The position numbers and the translations under genes were made by a program. A model generated the notes under the pieces. The model made no database searches. It was given only the letters and a program-made list of their open reading frames with translations, and was not told where the DNA came from. Positions 10,456 to 21,164 of a stretch of DNA of 64,000 bases are shown here, piece after piece; the stretch's first letter is position 1; each line of letters starts with the position of its first letter. This stretch comes from Strongylocentrotus purpuratus (lineage: Eukaryota > Echinodermata > Echinoidea > Camarodonta > Strongylocentrotidae), in contig NW_022145547.1 in NCBI RefSeq assembly GCF_000002235.5, positions 1 to 64,000 of the forward strand. The letters run 5' to 3'.

Positions 10456-11559
10456 GAAAACAAAGACAAATGAATCCAAACAGTTGACATTAGATAGTAG
10501 AGATCCTTCTGAAAACAGAACTTGCTATCTACAGTGAAATCCCATTATAATAAGCACATTGGTGTCCACTGAATTTACCTCTTTATATCAGATATCTCAT
10601 TGTACTAGGGTTTAAAACAATGAATTACAGAAAAACATGGAATTGTGAAAAAACCTTGCCGTATCAGGTACCTCCTAATACACGTTATAGAGGTTCCACT
10701 GTATAACATTGAGGCATAACTTAGAGTGACGGCAAAAAAATATTTCCCTGAAAATGTATTTTAAAGGTGTAAAGACACTCGTAAAACATAATAAAAGCAC
10801 ATTAGCATGTTACAGCAGTAAACAAAAAGTTTTAGAGCGTCTCTGGCAATATCTCTTAAACATTTGTGTAGGTATATTAAATTTATGAACATACAATTAT
10901 GGCTAGTCACATTTTCCAAGTATAAAATATCCACACATGATATGTAACTTTGGCAATTGCAACGTATCAGAAAATCTTTGGCACATACCGGTTCCTTATA
11001 AACCTATTAAGATGATAAAAAGTTTCAAAATATCTCTGTCAATACATCTTGAAAAAGTTGAAAACATATCTAATTTAGGCAGACACGTTTTACTTTTATG
11101 GCTACATAAATCTCTACAACTAATACCAATAAATACCTGAAGATGAGAAAAAATAGCTTTTGCTCATTTTGTTTACAAATAAATAACCATACACTCTATA
11201 TACGGTATCACAGAAAAAAGCAGAATGGCATATATGTACTTCCTAATAACTTCCTAGACTACATGAGTAACTTTTTTTGTTTTGTTCTAACGATACTATA
11301 CTGATGTTAGGATATTATAACTAGATGGAACTTCCGACTGTGTAGTCAAAAATAGTACCTCCACTATCATGCAATTTGTTAAAGCCCGAATTATCATCCC
11401 CCAGATCTTGAGATATCACTTCAGTCCACCGTATGGTGTATCACGTACGTCAGGTCTTGTGTCGCGATATACAGTGCAAATTTAGAACTTTCTATAATAT
11501 TCTATGTGCAGTTAAAAATTCTTCTTCCCCTTCTAATGGAGATGGACATTTTGTACATC
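10456..11559. other. AT-rich interior of the 7.5-kb TIR element, no gene seen
   Basis: Unique-looking AT-rich sequence with no convincing reading frame on either strand. It includes a paired word (CCACTGTATAACATTGAGGC near 10690, GTACCTCCTAATACACG near 10668) but nothing that identifies a family. Confidence 0.5.
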
Positions 11560-12230
11560 TTGCTTAAAAGCTTTAGCGGAGGTACAGTTGACAAATCCAG
11601 CAGGTAGCAAGTTCCAAAGCATGATGAAATCTGGAAGTTCTTGTAAATTGTATTTGGAATTGCTGCGTATGACCATGGTTGGATGTTAACACCGATAGAA
11701 GGTAGATTTTGAGAAACTTTGAGTGCAGGTTGACAGTCCCGTACACCATCACCATCTTAAACCATGCCCTGCGTTCTCGGAGAGATGGCCATTTGAGATG
11801 TTGCAGCATTGGTGCGATGCTGCTGGTATGATGGTAATGTCCAGTGACAAACCGGGAGTTGCGGAGCTGTACCATTTCCAGCCTGTGTATGTTGTCCTGG
11901 GTGTGAGGATCCCACACTGTGCACGCATACTCCAGGATTAGGCGAACAAGAGCAAAGAAGCACAACGTTTTCGTCTTTCTTAGGCAAGGCCTAATGTTTC
12001 ACTGCAAAAATGCAGCGACAGAGCTGGCTTTATTTGTTGTTGTCTTTATGTGATCTGTCCAATTCAGGTTGCTCTTGAGGTGAACATCAAGATATTTAGC
12101 AGTTTCCAGTCTCAAGAAGTTGCCCTTGGATGCTGCGTGCTACCCTGGTGTCTTTCAGTTTTTGGCCCATCTTCCTCTTATTTCTGCGGAGGTCACTCCT
12201 AGCAATCTTCCCATAGCATATTCTATCATG
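11560..12230 (-). pseudogene. LINE reverse-transcriptase C-terminal fragment
   Basis: On the minus strand the translation contains KYLDVHLKSNLNWTDHI, then FFALVRLILEYACTVWDPHT, LEMVQLRNSRFVTG and MLQHLKWPSLRERR. These are the usual end-of-RT and thumb words of CR1/Jockey/RTE-like non-LTR elements. The reading frame is broken at least once (near 11970) and both ends are missing. It lies inside the 7.5-kb TIR element. Confidence 0.75.
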
Positions 12231-12750
12231 AAAAAAAATAAATAATAATAAATGAGAGAAATGTTACAACTTCTAATTCAATGATAACAAAACAACAACA
12301 CAACAAAACAATGATAGGTGATGAATACAAAATATGTAAAAATCTGCATATCCACCCTACATTACCTGAAAAGAAATATCATAAAGTAAATATTTTCCTA
12401 AATGACACTTTGCCCTCCCAGACATTACAAATTATTCGTTTTTTTGTTAACAAGATGCCACGTAAACTAACGTACATTGTAAACAGTTGTTAAAGATATG
12501 CTAGAGTAAAAGTATAGGTTCGTAAATCATAAATTTGCAAATAAACATGCTGTTTAGCATCGGATATGAGAAAATATTGCTTAGATACCAGATTAAAGGT
12601 TATAGTTTCATACTTTGGTCTACATATAATTAGTCAAAGTCTGAAATCAACTGAATTTAAAAAGAAAACTTAAAAAACGACATACATTCAGCAATTTATT
12701 ATTCTTTTTCTAATCAAAAGCAATTTCCCGCATTGTTAGTACTATGAGCT
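12231..12750. other. AT-rich interior, no gene seen
   Basis: Low-complexity AT-rich sequence between the LINE fragment and the minus-strand exon-like open frame. Nothing identifiable on either strand. Confidence 0.5.
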
Positions 12751-13012
12751 AAGGGGCACTGTCAGTATATTTTATAGTAAAATGCCTCACCAATGATGGC
12801 ATCCACCTTGTCTTGGTCAAGCAACTGCTTGCCTTATTCTCCTCCTTTAATCTAAATGCTGAAACTATGCTGTCTGCCATCTCCGCATAGGTAAAGAGCA
12901 TACCCATTAGTGCAAGAACAGCACATGACCAGGATTGCTTGTGTAGCTCCAGCATTCCCAGCTGCACTTGGGTCAAGTATGTCCGAACCTCATGTATGGA
13001 ACTGTGGAACTG
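12751..13012 (-). CDS. Unrecognised exon-like open frame inside TIR element
   Basis: On the minus strand an acceptor-like TTTCTTTTCAG precedes an 86-residue open frame starting FHSSIHEVRTYLTQVQLGML, passing LKEENKASSCLTKTRWMPSL and ending YTDSAP before a stop. The composition looks protein-like (helical, mixed charge) and not repeat-derived. I do not recognise the family. It could be the last exon of a transposase or of a host gene fragment carried by the element. It may pair with the donor-bearing pieces at 13502 and 14995 on the same strand. Confidence 0.35.
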
Positions 13013-13166
13013 AAAAGAAATGTTAAGTATTACTGTAAAGAAAAGCATGTTTACAGATTTAAATTTAATCAGACATACGCAGCCTAAATTTGACATACTC
13101 GGTATGCCACACTTCGCAACCCTACGCAGATCGAGTGTGAAAGTTGTAGTACGACACAGTTCACAA

Positions 13167-13592
13167 CCAATTTGTTTGCATATCTGAACCAAATCAACCC
13201 TAGATTCTAAAGAGAATGATCCCATATTCCGAGTCATGTAAAAAAATAGTCGGACGAAAATGCATAAAAATAAGATATAGGCCTAGCTCACTAGAAATGA
13301 CATATGTTCAATAATAATGTCCAAAAAATGTATGAAAATGTGTCTTCGTAGCGTTTCCTTGAGCTAGGAGTAGTATTTTTTGGACATTATTATTGAACAT
13401 ATGTCATTTCTAGTGAGCTAGGCCTATATCTTATTTTTATGCATTTTCGTCCGACTATTTTTTGCCGACAGAAAACATGTAATAAATTGTAGCAAAATTT
13501 GTTTCTTACCTGAATTGTTACATGACTCGGAATATGGGATCATTCTCTTTAGAATCTAGGGTTGATTTGGTTCAGATATGCAAACAAATTGG
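13167..13592. repeat. Long inverted repeat (arms about 165 bp, loop 44 bp)
   Basis: Left arm 13167-13329 is repeated in reverse complement at 13374-13592, with near-perfect match through GGCCTAGCTCACTAGAAATG and CCATATTCCGAGTCATGTAA. The right arm has about 58 extra bases that include a minus-strand donor-like TCAG/GTAAGAAA near 13502-13515. The 44-bp loop resembles 14955-14990. The arrangement can form a long hairpin and looks like an inverted duplication of an exon-bearing segment. Confidence 0.85.
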
Positions 13593-15106
13593 GAATATCT
13601 GCACTTTTCTCGGCAGAGTATTGTGATATAGGGTCTAGTCCAGAGCCTAAATGCCGACATGGGTCCCCTTTTCATAAAAAAAATCCTTAGACATGGGTCC
13701 TCTTTTTCATTTATTCCTTTCCCCTCTTTTCTCCTTCATTTTCTCTGGGATTTTGGGATTTGCTCCTAAATACTAGAGCCTACATTGTAAATGCCTAAAT
13801 CTCTCCCATCTCTAAATAAATCCGGGGCCTAAACAATGCCGGGGAATCCTTCTGTGATTGCATTGCCAGTGTGTACGTAGCTCGTAAACTCAACTAGACC
13901 CCGGGTACCACATATATCAGGACCCCGTTCGCCCTATAGCGGGTACTCATATGGCATAATGCGCGCTAGGTATGGTATCCGCCCGTATAGGGGTCGTACC
14001 CCCGGGAACTTGTAGCGCTTCGCGCGCTGAAAATGATATGATCGGCAGCTATACCCTGCGTACCCTCTGCCCAGCAGCCGGGCAGCAGCGGGGCTCAAGC
14101 AGGGAGCTATATAGCCGATGCTTGAGAGCTCGTGTACGGGTACGTTGATTAAAACAGGAAAAGTCCAATTAAAACAGATGCTAGAGGTGCCAGCGCAGTA
14201 TAATTATGTTGCATGGTGTTTTCATCTTTAATATGTGTAGCCTACTTGTAAACTACATGTAGTATGGTACAGTTTACTAATAAAGAATTTTATCGAGAAA
14301 CTGCAAAATGATTGGCCATTGTATTATTACACACATAGGTGCATTACTATCCTGGCTGTGTATTAAAAGCTGTGCTATTGATTCTCAACATTTCAAACAC
14401 CACTGTACAACACTCAACCGATTTCTCTCAAAATTGGTACTTTAGTGACGATTGATGACACCTAAATAGCAGTAAGATACATTTTTCAACTTTCTGATGT
14501 TAGAAGGAATAATTTTAAAAAAAATCAAATTGTGAGTCCACTGTCAAACTTTGCGATCAGCCGCATCGGCATAATTGTGTGAATCTGTGTGTTATGAGTG
14601 TGTTGACTATTCATGTATTTAAATGCTGCCTATTAACGCGTAAAGCAGTGCTAAAGGTCAATACGCATTAGCGTTAACTCTCTTTATGCTTTGCTGGAGT
14701 GTATTATTACACATGGGTCCATTTTTCACAAAAAAATCCTTAGACATGGGTACCTATTTACAGCAAAAGGACTCTTGGATGTGGGTATGGGTTCGGAGGT
14801 CTCAGCCGCACACCTCCGTCCGACTATAATCTGAGTACCCCCCCCCCCCCCCCCCCTCCGGGCCTAAAATGACCGATATACACTACTTAACAGTTTGTGT
14901 GTTTAACATGCTCAATTATAATGTCAAAATTGTTTTAAAAAGGGTCTTCCTAGCGTTCCCCTGAGCGAAGTACGTACAGCAAAAATGATACTCACCATTC
15001 AATGACAGCCACACAGCAGCTCGGCAGCAGCCCGTCAGCACCCTCGCATGATAGCTATCCTAGCCGTTGGGAAACTTCACCATGCAGGCCATGTCCGCCA
15101 TTCCAA
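13593..15106. other. Interior of the 7.5-kb TIR element: diverged repeats, poly-C
   Basis: Contains a repeated motif TCCTTAGACATGGGT (13685 and 14740), a GC-rich stretch near 13890-14130, and a poly-C run at 14841-14856. A minus-strand donor-like ATTGAATG/GTGAGTAT occurs near 14995. No gene could be identified. Confidence 0.5.
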
Positions 15107-15108
15107 AT

Positions 15109-15287
15109 GGCCCGAATTCACAAAGCAAGGTTTGAGCTCAGACCAGGGTTTGAGCTCAAACCTCCTTTTGTTTCGCCAAACCTCCTTTTGTTCTTTACAA
15201 ACCAGGTTTGTAAAAAACGCGTAAAACGCGTCATATGACGTACGAAAACCAAGGTTTGAGCTCAAACCTCCTTTGTGAATTCGGGCC
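15109..15287. mobile_element. 179-bp MITE with GGCCCGAATTCACAAAG ends
   Basis: The two ends are inverted copies: GGCCCGAATTCACAAAG on the left and its complement on the right, continuing into AGGTTTGAGCTCA. Both sides are flanked by AT (15107-15108, 15288-15289). The 2-bp AT target and GG start would fit an ISL2EU or Harbinger-like MITE; this is tentative. It interrupts sequence between two minus-strand exon-like pieces. Confidence 0.7.
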
Positions 15288-15296
15288 ATTATGTTC

Positions 15297-15410
15297 TCAT
15301 CCGTCAACATGTCTGTAGTTGTAGTGTACATATTCGTCTGATATCACGGAAACTTGTTTGGCCTCGATCCAATACACGAGTATTCGATTTTTTTCTTCAG
15401 TTGTTGTCAT
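15297..15410 (-). CDS. Possible N-terminal coding fragment inside TIR element
   Basis: A 37-residue minus-strand frame starting at an ATG (15408-15410) reads MTTTEEKNRILVYWIEAKQV then SVISDEYVHYNYRH before a stop next to the MITE insertion. The sequence looks protein-like but is too short to place in a family. With 12751-13012 on the same strand it may be a remnant of the gene the element once carried. It could also be chance. Confidence 0.25.
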   Translation of the reverse strand: MTTTEEKNRILVYWIEAKQVSVISDEYVHYNYRHVDG

Positions 15411-15639
15411 CTTATTTAAAACTATACCGGAACAAGACAAATTACGAGCACAATTGAGGACCACATTCCTGCCACATTCTTGAAAACGAAGAGCGCTGCA
15501 TGCACGCGCACGTGGTATGCATTGTACGCTATACGGGTAGAGGTCAGTGTATACGTACACAACAGTCAACAGTATGCTCCGCGTGGTACGGTATGGTCTT
15601 TGAGCAAACACATATGCAAAATAAAACTGTTATATGATT

Positions 15640-16262
15640 AGGATTCACAATGTGAATGAGGAATTCAATATGTGTACTGTATTTATAACACTGACCACAC
15701 TATGCAAATCTACTGTTTCATACTGTGAAATAGTTTTCAAAGAGCGGCCACATTATGAATGATACCGCTCACACTGTGAAATATTTGTCACAGCTAGAGT
15801 GGCCATACTGTGAAATTTGTACAGGGCGGCCACACTGTGAATTTTACTTTTCACACTGTGAAATATTTTTCACAGAGCGGCCACATTGTGTATTTTATAG
15901 TTCACACTGTGAAATATTTTCCAAAGGGCGGCCACACTGTGAATTCTATTTTTCACAGAGGGGCCACACTGTGAAATTTACTGTTCACACTGTGAAATGT
16001 ATGTCGTAAGGTATTCACACTGTGAAAATCTATTTATCACTGTGTGAAATATATGTCACGGTTTGGTCACACTGTGAAAAAATTTTCACACTGTGAGCGG
16101 GTACATTCACACTGTGAAATCGAATTTCACAATGTGAATACTGTGTGGTTTACCACAATGTGACAGTGTCCACCCTGGAAAACACTCCGTTCACAGTGTG
16201 AACTGTGTGTTCACACTGTGTTCACAGTGTGAGCTACGTTTTCACACTGTGTTTCACACTGT
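15640..16262. repeat. Subterminal array of TTCACACTGTGAA palindromes
   Basis: About 25 spaced occurrences of CACACTGTGAA or its near variants, often as the palindrome TTCACACTGTGAA, separated by 15-30 bp of AT-rich spacer with CAGAGCGGCCACA words. This is the right-hand partner of the left array, sharing only the CACACTGTG core. Confidence 0.85.
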
Positions 16263-16300
16263 GAATGAGTGTGAATGAGTGTGTTCTTTCCAGCAGGGAA

Positions 16301-16894
16301 GTTCTGTTTAAATGTGTTATCATTACAAATCCACCATTGCTCTCGAAGCGTTACTTTCTGACGTAGCAACATGTGAGGGTGATAGTTATAGTAAAAAGAA
16401 TGAATGCAAAATGAACGGTGCATTGATAATGATTGCATGATACTGGCGCATGCTATAATTATACAAATAATACACATCAGTGAGGGCATTAGTAAGAATT
16501 ACCCACACGAGGTACCTTTGGAACAGTTTAACACGCCCGAGGCGATAGCCGAAGGCGTTTGGTCTGTTTTGAAGGAACCAAGTGTGGGTAATTTTACTTA
16601 CGAACAAAATGATGTGTATTATTTGTTTTATAAGATTATGTTTTATTTTTGTTTATAAAATGATGTTTTCTAACATGATTTTGATAATGACCGGTCATTA
16701 CCATTTGATAATGACCGGTCATTACCCAAATTACGCGCGATTACGCGTTAGGCAAAATAAATGCCTGGTCACGTGTACGCTCAACCAATCATTTTGATTA
16801 GGATCCACGTCATCATCTTATCTTACACACGACGATTGCGCATTATGGATTGCGTCATAGAGCCTACGAAGGCAGTTAGTGTATGGGCGAGTAA
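16301..16894 (+). other. Duplicated intron segment (C-like) with 360-bp insertion
   Basis: Starts GTTCTGTTTAAATGTGTT and ends GGGCGAGTAATA, matching 42083-42330 of copy C. A second, D-like version of the same segment follows at 19719-19985, so this intron carries the block twice. The insertion at about 16457-16815 contains a hairpin (AATAATACACATCA near 16466 against TGATGTGTATTATT near 16612, and TTACCCACAC against GTGTGGGTAA) and two copies of GATAATGACCGGTCATTA. Confidence 0.7.
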
Positions 16895-16896
16895 TA

Positions 16897-17130
16897 CAGT
16901 GCGTCCCAGAAAAAACGAAACCGAAAATTATATATGTTTTATCATAACTTTATCATAATTATAATTAATAATTGACACATATTTGTAAAGCTTAGATTTT
17001 CCTCTTTCATGTGATGCATGAGTGATTAAAATCAATTTGAAGAGAGGAAACCAAAAAGTCATTTGGCGGACGGTATCTGAATTTCAAAGAGAAAATCACA
17101 TTTCCAGAAAGTTGATTATCTGCCCTTTCC
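16897..17130 (+). mobile_element. Mariner-like MITE end (CAGTGCGTCCCAGAAAA)
   Basis: Begins after TA with CAGTGCGTCCCAGAAAA, the form of a mariner terminal repeat. About 230 bp match, in reverse, the elements ending at 26466 and 58769. The other end is lost where intron sequence resumes near 17138. In copy C the target reads GAGTAATATAATG with no insertion. Confidence 0.7.
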
Positions 17131-17769
17131 AATTTTTTAGCTTGTAGCGTGATAGATATACAGTTTTTAACTTGTTCTAGCCCAATAAACAAAATCACGT
17201 GAAAATCACGTCAATATCAAGGTATCGACTTGAGGAGAGTTACGTTCTACAAACACCGGATATTTACGTAAATGTGTTAATACGTTTATTGCACTAGGTA
17301 ACTTGAAACACACGTACACTAGATCACGCAATTGTCACTGCAATATCACCATTATAATAACGTGATTATCCCTACCTTGGAGACCATGGTTTGTAAACCT
17401 AATACTCCCGTGTTTGTTTGGTTATGAAATTACATCTTCATAAACGAAATTATCGCGTCACAGAAACACGTGAAGCGTTAGTGATAGTTTTAGTCAAAAT
17501 ATCTGCGTGAAATTCACGTGAATATTACGAGGCTGACTTGAGATGAATCATGTTCTTCATTCACGTGAAATTTACGTCGAAGAGGAAATATGTTACCGTA
17601 ACCCGCGTTCAACCCAATAATAACGCAAATGTTACACAATAAATGAACCAAAATAATGACGTTCTCATCCCGTTTCTGAACATCGTGTCTTGGATCTTCC
17701 ATAATTACGTCGGAAGCAGTTTTAGATTAGAGGAGATTGGGGGGGGGGGGATGCAAACATGCCAGAAGA

Positions 17770-18430
17770 GAAAGCTAGTTACAACTGGTCCAGTTGATGA
17801 ACCAGTTAATGCCAACTGGTAACCCTGGAAATTGAAATGGGCTAAATGATCCAGTTGATCCAGGCCAGTTAGAATTCAACTGGTCTAGCTGATCCATTAA
17901 AACCATTTCGTAAAACTTCCAACCAGTTTAACAGCAACAACACTTCAATACTGGTACGTCTGTATTTCCAATGTAAAGGCATTGGTAATAAGTAGACTTA
18001 CATAATTTAATTAATCGAAATTTTTTCATATACTTGTATTTTATTGAACTTATTTAGTTCATAGTTAATGTTTCCCTTATTCATGTTTAACTAAATGTAA
18101 TTCATACGAAGTAGCGAAATGTCCTAATAACTGGAAATTTATATATGTAGTATTTTCGAAATGAATTGCACATAACTAAATCATCAGTAATTAAGAAATA
18201 TGCTGTTAATTCAGATGAATTGTCAAAAAAACATAGATCTGCACGCACCCCATATTCAATATGCAAATTAATTGGTGTCAGCTGGTTCAACTGGAAATAT
18301 GCCAACAGTCAGTCATCAACTGGTGCAACTGGAAATATGCACACTCCAGTTATCAACTGGTGGAATTAAAAAATGCCAACAGTCATTTATCAGCTGGTGA
18401 ACATAGAAATATGCCAACAGTCACGGGATT
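17770..18430. repeat. CCAGTTG/CAACTGG motif cluster
   Basis: At least a dozen CAACTGG or CCAGTTG/CCAGTTA words, in two groups at the two sides of the segment (17775-17940 and 18275-18420), with GGAAATATGCCAACAGTCA repeated in the right group. The two-sided layout resembles subterminal repeats of a smaller element nested in the 2.5-kb one. No clean TIR was found. Confidence 0.6.
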
Positions 18431-18479
18431 ATCACCACGGAACTTAAATGGTAACTGTGAAACCATCAAGACACCAAAT

Positions 18480-19300
18480 AATAACTCATTTTCACACCTG
18501 GAAAACACGTATGGCCAGCTTAGATTAGTAATCCGTTTGAGTCACGAGATCATCACCGCGGAATTGCTGGCAACTTTGACTACCATTTAAATAGGTGTTT
18601 TAAGACACCTAATAATTACTAATTTTCTCACCTAAATATCACGGATTCACAGCTTAGATTAGTAATCAGTTTTAACTACGTGATCATCACCAAGAAAGTT
18701 ATGGTAACTTTGAAACCATTTAAAAAGGTGTTTTAAGACACCTAATAATTACTAATTTTTCACACCTAAAAGTCACGTATGCCCAGCTTAGATTAATAAT
18801 CCGTTTGAGTCACAAGATCATCACCGCAGAACTGCTGGCAACTGTGACTCCCATTTAAATAGGTGTTTTAAGACACCTAATAATTACTAATTTTCACACC
18901 TAAATATCACGGATTCACAGCTTAGATTAGTAATCAGTTTTAACTACGTGATCATCACCAAGAAAGTTATGGTAACTTTGAAACCATTTAAAAAGGTGTT
19001 TTAAGACACCTAATAATTACTAATTTTTCACACCTAAAAGTCAAGTATGCCCAGCTTAGATTAATAATCCGTTTGAGTCACGAGATCCTCACCGCGGAAC
19101 TTATGGCAACTTTGACCTCCATTTAAAAAGGTGTTTTAAGACACCTAATAATTACTTATTTTCACACCTAAATATCACGTATTCACAGCTTAGATTAGTA
19201 ATCAGCGTGAGCAACGTGATGTCGTGATCATAACCAAGAAATGTATGGTAACTTTGAAACCATTAAAAGAGGTTTGTAAGACACCTCAGAATTACTAATT
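18480..19300. repeat. Tandem repeat, about 125-bp half units
   Basis: Units contain CAGCTTAGATTAGTAATC, GATCATCACC, CATTTAAA.AGGTGTTTTAA, and GACACCTAATAATTACTAAT. Two unit variants alternate (CCGTTTGAGTCAC and CAGTTTTAACTACG), so the true period is about 250 bp with roughly 3 dimers. AGGTGTTTTAAGACACCT is a palindrome in each unit. Confidence 0.85.
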
Positions 19301-19718
19301 TAATATAACCAGAGATTCACGGACAGAACAATAAGACGATTAGCCGGTGTAAGTAACGTGATTATTACCATCAACCTTGGATAACCTGTGAAACCAATCG
19401 ATAAAGGTGCTTACAAGACCAAATAATTACGTATTTATCACCACCATCGGTTAACGGACAAAAAACTCGTTGCTTGGTCAAGTGGTTTTTTGGTCATAAA
19501 CACTTGATTTACAGAGGTAAGTGGAATCACGTTACTCCAGTCGCGTGATTATTGGTGGTTTTTAGGTTAGATGAAAACGTGAACAGGAGTACCTTTTTTG
19601 TTTAAATGAAGGCACGTTTCGATAACGTTTAAATCTAGTTCAAAAGGCACCATACTTTAAAATCACTTAAAATACACTCCCAAAAGAGGTTACTTTTTAG
19701 TGTTTTGTTTATTGGGAG

Positions 19719-20354
19719 GTTCTGCTGTGTTGCTCTGGAAGCGTCGCTTGCAGACGTAGGAATAGCTGCGTCGGCGACTGACACGGTCCTTTGATGCAAC
19801 ATGTGACGGTGATAATTATAGTAAAAAATGAATGCCAAGTGAACGATGCTTTGATAATAATTGCCTTGTTACTGGCGCATGCGATATTGTATATTACCTA
19901 CGAGCGTTACGCATTATGGATCGCGTCATAACCTACGCTAGTAGTGTCTATGAAGGCAGTTAGTGTATAGGCGAGTAATATAATGCCATCTTAGCACGAT
20001 TTATCCGTCAACGTAACTCGCATATGAAGTTCAAACACTGCGCCAGTCGCTGACGCAATCTTACGTCAGCAAGACGCATCGTGTCCAAGGGGTAATATTT
20101 ATTTAAAAGAAAAAAGTCCGATTCTAAAAAAATGGTTCTAAATCATTGCACATGTGTACGGTTCTTCATTCGAGTAATGACACTTATATTATAGAAAGAT
20201 ACGGATAATATTTCACTTTTGTTAAATGGTTTCTAGTCAATTTCATGTTACGCTCAGTCCAAATATCTTTTTCTTTGTTAATTTTTATTCCACATAATTG
20301 GTTTTAGGAATGAGAATTGAGTCGTCTGTTTTGTATTTGTCAATATTAATGCAG
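19719..20354 (+). other. Remainder of CTLD1-CTLD2 intron, copy B (D-like)
   Basis: Collinear with 53614-54251 of copy D (GTGTTGCTCTGGAAGCGTCG through the TGCAG acceptor). Conserved blocks here also occur in copy C, but no open frame or RNA gene is visible. Confidence 0.75.
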
Positions 20355-20470
20355 GTTTTCTTGACGAGTGTCATCTCTCCGCCCTTACAAGATACGCGTT
20401 ACTTTTGGATTGGTTGCAATGACAGAGAGGCCGAAGGTCAATTCAGATGGCTTGATGGCACACCAGTGAT
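20355..20470 (+). CDS. CTLD exon 2, copy B
   Basis: Intact 116-nt exon: VFLTSVISPPLQDTRYFWIG, then CNDREAEGQFRWLDGTPV. WIG and F.WLDG are the core CTLD words. Flanked by a TGCAG acceptor and GAT/GTAAGC donor, phase 0 to 2. Confidence 0.9.
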
Positions 20471-20872
20471 GTAAGCACTATAATCACGATATCGACAATA
20501 AAATAAGTGCATTTCTTTGATTAATCTTGTAGGACTAATTCATGTCGGTTGACAGTTATTTGTCATTGGACGTTGGATCTCTATGTGGGGCGATGAAGTT
20601 TGTCAGTATTCATGAGGGATGCACGTTTCTAGATTTATGTCAATTAAAATACCAGCAAACACAAAACGTTCTAAAGGCGTTCACAACACTTTTCCAAATT
20701 CGTTAAGATGGTTATGTCTAAATGGTTAGTTATGTCCTATAAACGATTACTTAACCGGCATTAGTCTTGTAGGAGTGAATATTCGACACTACCAATAATA
20801 GTATTTGCTCACCATCAAGCCTGGGTATCTCATTGTTTTTTTAATTGTCGTGCATTTTTTTTAAATTATTAG

Positions 20873-21024
20873 ATATGACGGTTGGGGGCCAGGTCAACCA
20901 GACAATTATGGTGGAGTTGAAGATTGTGCTTCCCTTCAGTCGAGCAGAAGGATTGACAGACATGGTCAATGGGACGATGGCCCCTGTACAGCGGACAGAA
21001 ACTTGATTTGCCAGAAAGGAATTT
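20873..21024 (+). CDS. CTLD exon 3, copy B (QPD type)
   Basis: Intact 152-nt exon: YDGWGPGQPDNYGG, then DCASL, DRHGQWDDGPC and RNLICQKG. The QPD triplet and the following WDD form the calcium and sugar site; QPD is associated with galactose-type ligands in vertebrate CTLDs. The last two cysteines (GPC, LIC) are present. Confidence 0.9.
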
Positions 21025-21164
21025 GTGAGTCAAATTACATTGATCAATAGGCTTATGTGTCTTTAGATGTCACTCTAGTCTTATGTTCATTGCACACAAG
21101 GCGTTATTAATAATACCTGACGTAGGTCTGCGTCAACGAATGAGGTGCGGTCTTCGATGCACAA

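Larger units (their letters stand above)
8784..16298. mobile_element. 7.5-kb TIR element with subterminal repeat arrays
   Basis: Terminal inverted repeats start CCCTGCTGGAAAGAACACAC and continue for about 44 bp, nearly perfect (8784-8827 against 16255-16298). The flanks are AA on both sides (8782-8783, 16299-16300); copies C and D read through this point. Just inside each end is a tandem array built on CACACTGTG: about 1.6 kb on the left and about 0.6 kb on the right. The interior has a LINE relic (11560-12230), a 430-bp inverted repeat, two minus-strand exon-like pieces and a small MITE. No transposase could be recognised, so the superfamily is open. The subterminal arrays may be transposase-binding repeats, which is an inference. 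Confidence 0.75.
17181..19716. mobile_element. 2.5-kb TIR element with internal tandem repeats
   Basis: Ends are CCCAATAAACAAAATCAC and its near-perfect inverse (first 14 bp identical). AG flanks both sides (17179-17180 and 19717-19718). Copy D reads TCTAGGTTCTG at this point, the empty site. The interior has ACGTGAAA words near the left end, a run of CAACTGG/CCAGTTG motifs, and a 250-bp-period tandem repeat. No open frame that could be a transposase is seen. It sits at the same homologous intron point as the 7.5-kb element, in the second duplicated intron segment. Confidence 0.75.

Noticed and set aside
8784-16298. Polinton or other virus-like element because of size and TIRs
   Set aside because: No polymerase, integrase, packaging or capsid-type reading frame is seen, and the ends and two-base flanks do not fit.
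17181-19716. piggyBac assignment from CCC ends
   Set aside because: The flanks are AG on both sides and not TTAA, so the superfamily was left open.
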